From contig NZ_JALJRZ010000003.1 of NCBI RefSeq assembly GCF_024519435.1, positions 434,001 through 498,000 of the forward strand: a stretch of 64,000 bases of DNA, read 5' to 3'. The notes beneath the pieces were generated by a model. The model did not search any database. It worked only from the letters and a program-made list of their open reading frames with translations, and was not told the origin of the DNA. Positions 42,990 through 50,826 of this stretch are shown piece after piece (within the stretch, counting starts at the first letter, position 1; each line of letters opens with the position of its first letter). Origin of the DNA: Terrabacter sp. Ter38 (GTDB lineage Bacteria > Actinomycetota > Actinomycetes > Actinomycetales > Dermatophilaceae). The position numbers and the translations under genes are program-made.

Positions 42990-44714
42990 TCAGATGCCAC
43001 GCATCTGGTGGATCTTGAGCGCGAGGGCGAGGGTGAGGCGCAGGTCGGGGTCGGTCGTGAAGGGGCCGAGGATCTTCTCGAGCTTGCCGATGCGGTAGCG
43101 CAGCGTGTTGTAGTGGAAGAAGAGCAGACGCGCCGTCTCGGCGACGTTCATGTTGGTGTCGATGAGGATGCTCAGGGTCTGGCGCAGGCCGGCGTACTCC
43201 GCTGAGTCGTCGGTGGCCAGCTCGCGCAGCGACTCGGTGACGAAGCGGCGGAGGTCGGCGCCGTCGGGGATGAGCGCGAGCAGGCGGTAGATGCCGAGGC
43301 CGTCGACGTGGGTCGTGGCGCCGTCGCCGTGCATCTGGCGTCCGACGGTGACCGCCGAGAGCGCCTCGTCGTATGCGTGGGGCAGCCCGGCGACCGAGGT
43401 GATGGGCCGTGAGACTCCGGCCGAGAAGCTGCGCCGACCGCCGCCGCCGTCGCCCCGCACGACCCGGACGTACTCGCCGACGATCCGCATGACCTGATCG
43501 GTCTCGGCGCCGGAGGGGACGCCGATGAGGGCGACCACCTCGCGGCTGAACCCCATGACGGGAGAACGGGCGTCGCGCACCGCCACGGCGTGCGTCCAGG
43601 CGCGGGCGAAGCGCTGCTGGAGGAAGCGCACCTCGTCGGCGTCGCGCGTCGAGCGGTCGTCGTCCTCGTCGGTCTCGGCCACGACGACGACCATGGGCCG
43701 GTCGATGTCCCAGCCGAGCGAGCTGGCGTGGGCGACGGCGTCGACGGGGGAGCCGGCACGGCCGGCGAGGGCGTCGCGGAGGAACTCGGCGCGGTACTTG
43801 CTCTCGACCGCCGAGACGGCCTGGTCCTTGGTGATGGCGAGCGCGGCGACCGTCGCGGCCCGCTCGAGCAGGCGCACGTCGTCGACCGTCAGGTGACGGT
43901 GGCTGCAGAACGCCATGAGCACGCCGTGGTCGAGGTGGCCGGCGACGATGCGCACGGCGGAGCGGTTGGCGGTCGGGCCGTCGGGTCGGGGTCCCATCGG
44001 CTCGGCCTCGGTGAGCAGACGCCCCGTGCGGTCGAAGCACTCGAGGGACAGCGCGTGGTCGAGCTCGCGCTGCGAACCGGCACGGGCGATGACGCGGCCG
44101 TCGGTCGTCGTGACCATCACGGCGCCGTCGAGGAAGCCGACCACCTGCTCGCACAGGTCGTCCAGAGAGCCGCCGGCGAGCACGATCTGCACGAGGGCCC
44201 GGTCGGCGTCCTCGAGCCGGCGCAGGATCGCGGTCTGGTGCTCGAGCATCGCGCTCAGCACGTCGGTCGTGAAGGTCGCGATGTGGTCGAGCGGGACGTC
44301 GATGAGCGGCAGCCCCGTCGAGTCGGCGGCCCTGACGAGGGCGGTGAGCGGCTTGCCCGACAGCCCGGAGACGACGAGCCCTGCGGCTCCGGCCCGGTCG
44401 AGGGCGGCGACGGTGTCGGCGAGCGACGCTGCGTCACCGTCCTGCTCCGCGAGGGCCGCCGCGTCGGCGAGGACGAGCCGGTGGGTCAGCCGGGCCGGGG
44501 CGTCGTCGCGCAGGGCGGAGCGGAGCGGCGTCGTGCTGTCGACGCTGACGTCGAGGCGTGCGGCCTCGGCACGGACGACGCCGTGCGCCGTCGCGGCGAG
44601 GCCGGCGATGAGCCGGAGCGAGATGCCGGACACCTCGGGCTCGGGCACGCCGGAGCCCCCCGCGGCTGGCAAGTCACCCTCGGGGAGGGCCGGATCGTTG
44701 GCAACTTTCACCAT
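42990..44714 (-). CDS. PucR-family transcriptional regulator
   Basis: 574 residues from ATG 44714. An N-terminal PucR-type sensing region (residues ~30-165, with VVSGLSGKPLTALVRAAD) is followed by a GAF-like middle (VTTTDGRVIARAG) and a C-terminal CdaR/PucR helix-turn-helix, LFFHYNTLRYRIGKLEKILG, near residue 540. PucR proteins control purine, pyrimidine and amino-acid catabolism in response to pathway metabolites. It is divergent from the DUF2877-FdrA genes. A TTGGCA-containing operator candidate overlaps its first codons, suggesting autoregulation. Most likely the regulator of this locus. Confidence 0.92.
   Translation of the reverse strand: MVKVANDPALPEGDLPAAGGSGVPEPEVSGISLRLIAGLAATAHGVVRAEAARLDVSVDSTTPLRSALRDDAPARLTHRLVLADAAALAEQDGDAASLADTVAALDRAGAAGLVVSGLSGKPLTALVRAADSTGLPLIDVPLDHIATFTTDVLSAMLEHQTAILRRLEDADRALVQIVLAGGSLDDLCEQVVGFLDGAVMVTTTDGRVIARAGSQRELDHALSLECFDRTGRLLTEAEPMGPRPDGPTANRSAVRIVAGHLDHGVLMAFCSHRHLTVDDVRLLERAATVAALAITKDQAVSAVESKYRAEFLRDALAGRAGSPVDAVAHASSLGWDIDRPMVVVVAETDEDDDRSTRDADEVRFLQQRFARAWTHAVAVRDARSPVMGFSREVVALIGVPSGAETDQVMRIVGEYVRVVRGDGGGGRRSFSAGVSRPITSVAGLPHAYDEALSAVTVGRQMHGDGATTHVDGLGIYRLLALIPDGADLRRFVTESLRELATDDSAEYAGLRQTLSILIDTNMNVAETARLLFFHYNTLRYRIGKLEKILGPFTTDPDLRLTLALALKIHQMRGI
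44697..44712. promoter_or_regulatory. Operator candidate at the pucR start
   Basis: GTTGGCA-ACTTT-CACC has the left half-site and spacing of the hyuA palindrome and overlaps pucR codons 1-6. Further upstream a CTACC-N7-GGTAG inverted repeat (44724-44740) lies in the divergent pucR/DUF2877 promoter region. Confidence 0.4.
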
Positions 44715-44837
44715 GAGCGCACCCTACCCACCGTCGGTAGCGTCACGTCAGCGGTCCGCGGCAGGCGGAGCGCCACGGGGCCGGTCCGGGCTGGACGGCA
44801 CGGACGGAAGCGGCTGACGGCGGAGGTGCGCGCGGGC

Positions 44838-45818
44838 ATGGACGACGGTCTCGACCTGACGCTGCTGCCCGCCGCCGTGTCGCCTCTCGTGGCGGGCGAG
44901 CTGGCCGGCGCCCCGCGGCGCTGCCGGGTGCTCGCCGCCTTCCCGACGTGCGTCTACCTCGATCTCGGGGCACACGAGCGCGTCCTCGCCGTGCTCGCCT
45001 CCGACGCCGTCGCCCTGCCCATCGGCGTCCGCCTCACGCTGCCGTCGACCGAGGTCCGCTGGGGTGTGGAGCCCGGCGGGCACGTCGTCGTGGGGGAGGG
45101 GCGGGTGCGTCTGCCGCGCGCCGACGTCGTCGCGGCCCGGCTGCTGCGGCCGGCGCGAGTGCGCCCCGCGCCGCGCAGATCCGCTGGTGACGGCTGGCTC
45201 CCCGAGCCCGGTGTCCTCGGCGACCTCGCCCACGACCTCGCCGCCTCGGCCCTCGCCGGACGCTCGACCGACCCGGGGGTCCGCGGACTCGTCGGTGTCG
45301 GGCGCGGCCTGACCCCGAGCGGCGACGACGCGATCTGCGGCGTCCTGCTCACCCTTGCTGCGGTGGACGCTCCGCAGGCCCGGCGAGCCGTGTCGGCCCT
45401 GCGCACTGCCGTCCGCACGGTGCTCCCGTGGACGACGAGCCTCTCGGCCGCACTCCTCGTCGCCGCGGGGGCGGGGTATGCCGTCCCGGACGTCGCGCGC
45501 CTCGTGACTCGTCTGGTCTCCGGACCCGGCTCGACCAACAGGTCGGCCGTCGCCACCACGGGCCCGATCCGCGCCGGTGCACCGTCGAGCCTGTCGGTTG
45601 ACCCGCCGGGGGGGAGCGACCGCACCGACCTCAGCGACCGCGCCGACCTCAGCGACCTCGTCGACCGGGTGCTCGCCATCGGCCACACGTCCGGTCGCGA
45701 CCTCCTGTCGGGAGTCAGCGGTGCGCTGCGTGCCGTCGACGCGCTCGAGCCCGTCCCCCGCCCCGCACCCCGAGATGCCCCACGACCCGAATCCCAGGAA
45801 GGACTCCACCGTGGCTGA
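44838..45818 (+). CDS. DUF2877 protein (YlbF-like, FdrA-associated)
   Basis: 326 residues from ATG 44838 with GGAGG about 10 nt upstream. LVGVGRGLTPSGDDAICGVLL is the DUF2877 signature, with SLSAALLVAAGAGYAVPDVA and RVLAIGHTSGRDLLSGV later. In E. coli the homologue YlbF is encoded with FdrA, YlbE (DUF1116) and a carbamate kinase-like protein, a set linked to oxamate carbamoyltransferase activity as I recall. The next gene overlaps it by 8 nt. A 27-residue stretch before the C-terminal domain (SDRTDLSDRADLSDLVDR) is repetitive. Confidence 0.85.
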   Translation: MDDGLDLTLLPAAVSPLVAGELAGAPRRCRVLAAFPTCVYLDLGAHERVLAVLASDAVALPIGVRLTLPSTEVRWGVEPGGHVVVGEGRVRLPRADVVAARLLRPARVRPAPRRSAGDGWLPEPGVLGDLAHDLAASALAGRSTDPGVRGLVGVGRGLTPSGDDAICGVLLTLAAVDAPQARRAVSALRTAVRTVLPWTTSLSAALLVAAGAGYAVPDVARLVTRLVSGPGSTNRSAVATTGPIRAGAPSSLSVDPPGGSDRTDLSDRADLSDLVDRVLAIGHTSGRDLLSGVSGALRAVDALEPVPRPAPRDAPRPESQEGLHRG

Positions 45819-48792
45819 CCACGTCGAGCTGAGAACCGGCACCTACCTCGACTCCGTGACCCTCATGCAGGTCTCGCGCACCGTCGCCGCCGCTCCCGGC
45901 GTCGAGGCCGCGCAGGTCGCGATGGCGACCGAGCTCAACCTCGAGGTCATCCGGGGCATGGGCTTCGCCGTGCCCGACTCGGCGCCCAACGACCTCGTCG
46001 TCGCCATCCGCGGTGACGAGGCCGGCATCGCTGCCGGGCAGGCTGCGCTGGAGTCCGCGCTCACCCAGAGCCGTTCTGCCGCAGGCGCGTCCACCGGTTT
46101 CGGTGAGCCGCCGACGGCTCGCACGCTCGGTGGCGCGATCCGCCTCTCGGGCGCCGACCTCGCGCTCGTCTCGGTGCCGGGGGAGCACGCCGTCACCGAG
46201 GCGCTCGACGCCGTCCGCGCAGGGGTGTCGGTCATGGTCTTCTCCGACAACGTCCCGGTCGAGGACGAGGTGCGCCTCAAGGACGCCGCCGCCGCTGCCG
46301 ACGTGCTCGTCATGGGGCCCGACTGCGGCACCGCCGTCGTCGGCGGCGTCGCCCTCGGCTTCGCCAACGTCGTGCGACCCGGCTCCGTCGGCCTCGTCGC
46401 GGCGTCGGGCACGGGCGCCCAGCAGGTCATGTGCCTCCTGGACGCCGCGGGCGTCGGCATCAGCCACTGCCTCGGTGTCGGTGGCCGCGACCTGTCGTCC
46501 GCCGTCGCCGCCCGCTCGACGAAGCAGGCCCTCGCCGCGCTCGCGGCCGACCCGGACACCACGTCGGTCGTCGTCGTCTCCAAGCCACCCGCTCCCGAGG
46601 TGCTCGCCGACCTGGAGGCGTATGCCGCCGGGCTGGGCAAGCCGGTCCACTGGGCCACGCTCGGTGCCGGGCGACCGGACCTCACGGCGGCCGTCGAGTC
46701 GGTGCTGACCGCCGTCGGCGCGGACGCGCCGGTCTGGCCGACGTGGGAGGCTGCGGGCGACCGGTCGGCCACCACGTCCTCCGGGTCCCTGCGTGGCCTC
46801 TTCTGCGGCGGCACCCTCGCCGACGAGGCGATGCTCGTGGCCGGCGAGGTGCTGGGTGACATCAAGTCGAACACCCCGCTGCGCCCAGAGCTGGCCCTCG
46901 GCCATGACCTGCGCGACCCTGGTCACGTCGTCATCGACTTCGGCGACGACACGATGACCCGCGGGCGCGCCCACCCGATGATCGACCCGTCACTGCGCCT
47001 CGACCGCATCACCGTCGAGGCCGCCGACCCGACGTGCGGCGTGCTCCTCCTCGACCTCGTGCTCGGCCACGGCGCGCACGCCGATCCCGCTCCCGAGCTC
47101 GCTGCCGCCGTCCGTGCTGCCCGCGAGACCGCCGCCGCGAGCGGCCGTGAGCTGCCCGTCGTCGTCTCGGTCACCGGCACGACCTCCGACCCCCAGGGGC
47201 TCGACCGGTCGGCGCAGGCTCTCGTGGACGCCGGCGCGGACGTCCTGCTCTCCAACGCAGCAGCCACGCGCCGCGCCCTGCAGCTGCTCGGCCACGACGG
47301 GACGGCACCGGAGCGTGCGACGGGCGACACGGCATACGCCCTCGTGGCCGGGACGGCCACCGACGTCGGTGCCGAGCCGCTCCACGGACTGCTCGCTGCG
47401 GACGTCACGGTCGCGGCCGCCGGGGTCTCGCTCTTCGCAGACGCCCTCCGGGCGCAGGCGGTGTCGGTGACCGAGGCCTCGTGGCAGCCGCCGATGGCAG
47501 GCACGGCGGCCGATCTCGGTCGGGTCCTGGCCGCCCCCCGCCGCGACGCCGCCAACGCCGAGGCCCTGCGCCGGATGACCGCGGCAGGTGCCGACCTCGT
47601 CGACGTCCGCCCCGCGCACGAGGTGCTCGGGCTCGAACGTGGCACCTTCCTGCACGCGGGGCCTCCCATCGAGTTCGCCCGAGCCTCAGGGCCGCTCAAG
47701 GGTGCGCTCATCGGCGCGATGCTCTTCGAGGGGCTCGCCGACACGGCCGAGGAGGCCGAGGCCACGCTCGAGAAGGGCGACGGCATCACGCTCGAGCCGT
47801 GCCACCACCGTGACGCGGTCGGCCCGATGGCCGGCGTCATCAGCCCGTCGATGTGGGTCTACGAGCTGCGCGACGAGGTGCACGACAACACGTCGTGGTG
47901 CTCGCTCAACGAGGGCCTCGGCAAGGTGCTGCGCTACGGCGCCTACGGTCCCGAGGTCATCGACCGGCTGCGGTGGATGAACTCCGTCCTCGGTCCGATC
48001 CTCCAGCAGGCCGTCCGGGCCCGCGTGGAGCAGCAGGGCTCCATCGACGTCAAGGCGATCACCGCCCAGATGCTCCAGATGGGCGACGAGGGCCACAACC
48101 GCAACCGCGCGGGCTCGCTCATGCTCCTGCGCGAGCTGCTCCCGACGATGATCACCGCCGACGCGTCCTCCGCAGACATCGCCGAGGCGGTCCGCTTCTC
48201 GGGTGCCAACGAGCACTTCTTCCTCAACCTCGGTATGCCGGCGTGCAAGCTGAGCACCCTTGCGGCCCATGGCATCCCGGGATCCTCGGTCGTGACGACG
48301 ATGGCGCGCAACGGCACGGACTTCGGCATCCGCGTGTCGGGGACGGGCGACGCGTGGTTCACAGGTCCGGCCAACACGCCCGAGGGCCTCTTCCTCGGGT
48401 CCTACGGCCCGGACGACGCGAACCCCGACATCGGTGACTCCGCGATCACCGAGACGGCGGGCATCGGCGGCTTCGCGATGGCCGCCGCGCCGGCGATCGT
48501 GAAGTTCGTCGGCGGCGACGTGCCGTTCGCGCTGCGGGCCACGCAGACGATGTACGAGATCACCGTCGGCGAGCACACGGCCTACCAGGTGCCGATCCTC
48601 GAGTTCCGTGGCACGCCGACCGGCATCGACGTGGCAGCCGTCGCGCGCACCGGCATCCTGCCGCAGATCAACACCGGCATGGCGGGACGCGTCGCGGGCA
48701 CGGGCCAGGTCGGCGCGGGTCTTGTGAACCCGCCCGAGCAGTGCTTCACCCAGGCTCTGACCGCTCTCGCGGCGGCCGTGGGCGAGGGCTGA
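45811..48792 (+). CDS. FdrA-DUF1116 (YlbE) fusion protein, candidate carbamoyltransferase
   Basis: 993 residues from GTG 45811, with AGGAAGGA before it. Residues ~1-550 match FdrA, a protein with succinyl-CoA-synthetase-like domains: VMGPDCGTAVVGGVALGFAN, VGLVAASGTGAQQVMCLLD and VIDFGDDTMTRGRAHPMIDP. Residues ~560-993 match DUF1116/YlbE: IEFARASGPLKGALIGAMLF, DTSWCSLNEGLG-like segments and GEHTAYQVPILEFRGTPTGID. In E. coli these are two separate genes. The reaction expected by analogy is reversible carbamoyl transfer between a ureido acid and phosphate. It overlaps DUF2877 and shares the locus with carbamate kinase. A hairpin terminator follows. Confidence 0.88.
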   Translation: MADHVELRTGTYLDSVTLMQVSRTVAAAPGVEAAQVAMATELNLEVIRGMGFAVPDSAPNDLVVAIRGDEAGIAAGQAALESALTQSRSAAGASTGFGEPPTARTLGGAIRLSGADLALVSVPGEHAVTEALDAVRAGVSVMVFSDNVPVEDEVRLKDAAAAADVLVMGPDCGTAVVGGVALGFANVVRPGSVGLVAASGTGAQQVMCLLDAAGVGISHCLGVGGRDLSSAVAARSTKQALAALAADPDTTSVVVVSKPPAPEVLADLEAYAAGLGKPVHWATLGAGRPDLTAAVESVLTAVGADAPVWPTWEAAGDRSATTSSGSLRGLFCGGTLADEAMLVAGEVLGDIKSNTPLRPELALGHDLRDPGHVVIDFGDDTMTRGRAHPMIDPSLRLDRITVEAADPTCGVLLLDLVLGHGAHADPAPELAAAVRAARETAAASGRELPVVVSVTGTTSDPQGLDRSAQALVDAGADVLLSNAAATRRALQLLGHDGTAPERATGDTAYALVAGTATDVGAEPLHGLLAADVTVAAAGVSLFADALRAQAVSVTEASWQPPMAGTAADLGRVLAAPRRDAANAEALRRMTAAGADLVDVRPAHEVLGLERGTFLHAGPPIEFARASGPLKGALIGAMLFEGLADTAEEAEATLEKGDGITLEPCHHRDAVGPMAGVISPSMWVYELRDEVHDNTSWCSLNEGLGKVLRYGAYGPEVIDRLRWMNSVLGPILQQAVRARVEQQGSIDVKAITAQMLQMGDEGHNRNRAGSLMLLRELLPTMITADASSADIAEAVRFSGANEHFFLNLGMPACKLSTLAAHGIPGSSVVTTMARNGTDFGIRVSGTGDAWFTGPANTPEGLFLGSYGPDDANPDIGDSAITETAGIGGFAMAAAPAIVKFVGGDVPFALRATQTMYEITVGEHTAYQVPILEFRGTPTGIDVAAVARTGILPQINTGMAGRVAGTGQVGAGLVNPPEQCFTQALTALAAAVGEG

Positions 48793-48812
48793 CGGAGCTG
48801 GCCCCTCAGCTC

Positions 48813-48844
48813 GGGCCGCGCGGTCGTCGTCGGCCGCGCGGCCC
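48813..48844 (+). terminator. Hairpin terminator after the FdrA fusion gene
   Basis: GGGCCGCGCGG (48813-48823) pairs perfectly with CCGCGCGGCCC (48834-48844) across a 10-nt loop. Confidence 0.75.
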
Positions 48845-48912
48845 GACATCCCCCGACCCGACACGCGTCTGCCGAGGGAGAAAAGAAGTAGGGCGCTGTC
48901 GGTGGCGCGACC

Positions 48913-48918
48913 TAGGGT
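48913..48918 (+). promoter_or_regulatory. Candidate -10 element for the ABC exporter operon
   Basis: TAGGGT, 9 nt before the ATG at 48928, downstream of a short A-rich GAGAAAAGAAG stretch. Confidence 0.3.
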
Positions 48919-48927
48919 GGACAGGCC

Positions 48928-50826
48928 ATGCGAGACTTTCCGCCCGAGATCCGGGCCTACACCGACCGAGGCGCCGAGACGCCCGACACCCGCTCGCCGC
49001 GGGCCTTCCTCTGGTGGATGGTGCGGCAGAACGGCAGGCTGTTCTGGGCCGGCCTGCTCGCCGCCCTCATCTGGATGGTGCCGCAGACGGTCGGGCCCTG
49101 GATCGTGGGTCGGGCCATCGACACCGGCATCGTCGCGGGCGACCCCGCGGCCACGATGCAGTGGGTCCTCGTGCTCGCCGCCGTCACCGTCTTCGGCGCG
49201 TGCAGCGGCATCCTCTTCCACACGGTCATCGTCCGCGAGTGGCTCATCGCCCTCTACGGCACGACGAAGCTCGTCACCCGCAAGGCGCTCCAGCTCGGCC
49301 ACGTCCTGACCCGGCGCACGCCGACCGGTGAGGTGCTGTCGGTCTCGGGCAGCGACGGCGACCAGTTCGGCGCCCTCATGGAGATCGGCACGCGGGCCAT
49401 CTCGCAGCTCGCCGCCTACCTCGTCGTGGCCGCCATCGTGCTCAGCACGTCGGTGCGCATGGGCGTCCTCGTGCTCGTCTCGGCGCCGCTGCTCGTCGTC
49501 CTCGGGACGCCGCTGCTGCGGCCGATGCAGCGGTGGCAGGGCGTCGAGCGCTCCCGCAACTCCGAGCTGACGTCGATGGCGACCGACATCGTCGGCGGCC
49601 TGCGCATCCTGCGCGGCATCGGCGGCGAGGGGACCTTCGGCGGCAACTACGCCGGGCAGTCCCAGCGCGTGCGCCAGTCCGGCGTCTCGGCCGGTCGCTG
49701 GCTCGCCGCCGTCGAGTCCGTCGGCGTCCTGCTCTCAGGGGGCTTCGTCGTCGCCCTGATGTGGCTCGGCACGCGCGAGGTCGCACAGGGCCGGCTCACG
49801 GTGGGCCAGCTCGTCAGCTTCCTCGGCTACGGCCTCTTCCTCGTCCAGCCCATGCGCACCTTCGTCGAGTTCGCCCAGAAGTGGACCCGCTCGGTCGTCT
49901 CCGCACGCAAGGCCGTCGCCGTGCTGTCCCAGCGCCCGCCGTGGGTGCAGCCCGACGAGCCTGCCGACCTCGACACGACCGCCGAGATCGTCGACGGCAA
50001 CTCCGGCGCGACCATCCGACCCGGCATCCTCACGATGGTCGTCTCGGCCGCGCCCGACGACTCCGCGGCCCTCGCCGACCGGCTCGGCCGGTACCTGCCG
50101 AGCGACGAAGGTGCGCTCGTCAGCGACGAGATCCCCGAGGAGCTCAAGGGCCGCGCCGCCAAGCGGGAGCGCTCGGCGCGCGCCAGGGCCCGGGAGGCGC
50201 AGGCCCGCCGCGACGAGGAGAGGGCTCGACAGCCGTGGGGCGTCACGATCGGTGGCATCGACCTCTCCCGCGTCGAGCTCGACGAGATGCGCCGTCACGT
50301 CCTCGTGAGCGACACCTCACCCCAGGTGTTCGCGGGGACCCTGCGCTCGGCCGTCGACCCTCTCGGCCGGCTGACGCGGGAGCAGGCCGAGCGAGCGCTG
50401 CACACCGCAGCCGCCGACGACGTCTTCGACGCCCTCCCGGGCGGGTGGCAGGGCGAGCTCGAGGAGCGCGGTCGCGGGCTCTCCGGTGGCCAGCGCCAAC
50501 GGCTCGTGCTGATGCGCGCTCTCGCCGCCGACCCTGACATCCTGGTGCTCGTCGAGCCCACGTCAGCCGTCGACGCCCACACCGAGGCCCGCATCGCCGC
50601 TCGTCTCGGGAAGCACCGGGCCGGACGCACCACGGTCGTCATGACCGCCTCACCGCTGCTGCTCCACCACGCCGACGAGGTCATCCTCCTCGAGGGTGGG
50701 CTCGCTACCGCCCAGGGCCGGCACGCCGACCTGCTCGCCGACTCGCCGGCATACCGCTCGGTCGTCGTCCGCGGCGGCGACGCCGACCCGTCCGTCCTCT
50801 CCCACCTCGCCGAGGAGTCCCGATGA
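48928..50826 (+). CDS. ABC exporter half-transporter with degenerate ATPase motifs
   Basis: 632 residues. Six membrane segments (residues ~25-310), then a nucleotide-binding domain that has lost key residues. The Walker A position (about residue 372) reads VVSAAPDDSAALA with no GxxGxGKS, and Walker B (about 540) reads ILVLVEPTSAVD with Val in place of Asp. The signature LSGGQRQR (about 517) is intact. A ~25-residue basic helix (KRERSARARAREAQARRDEE, about 405-430) is inserted in the domain. It must work with the next gene product, with which it overlaps by 4 nt. The substrate is unknown; lipid, peptide and drug export are all possible. Confidence 0.88.
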   Translation: MRDFPPEIRAYTDRGAETPDTRSPRAFLWWMVRQNGRLFWAGLLAALIWMVPQTVGPWIVGRAIDTGIVAGDPAATMQWVLVLAAVTVFGACSGILFHTVIVREWLIALYGTTKLVTRKALQLGHVLTRRTPTGEVLSVSGSDGDQFGALMEIGTRAISQLAAYLVVAAIVLSTSVRMGVLVLVSAPLLVVLGTPLLRPMQRWQGVERSRNSELTSMATDIVGGLRILRGIGGEGTFGGNYAGQSQRVRQSGVSAGRWLAAVESVGVLLSGGFVVALMWLGTREVAQGRLTVGQLVSFLGYGLFLVQPMRTFVEFAQKWTRSVVSARKAVAVLSQRPPWVQPDEPADLDTTAEIVDGNSGATIRPGILTMVVSAAPDDSAALADRLGRYLPSDEGALVSDEIPEELKGRAAKRERSARARAREAQARRDEERARQPWGVTIGGIDLSRVELDEMRRHVLVSDTSPQVFAGTLRSAVDPLGRLTREQAERALHTAAADDVFDALPGGWQGELEERGRGLSGGQRQRLVLMRALAADPDILVLVEPTSAVDAHTEARIAARLGKHRAGRTTVVMTASPLLLHHADEVILLEGGLATAQGRHADLLADSPAYRSVVVRGGDADPSVLSHLAEESR

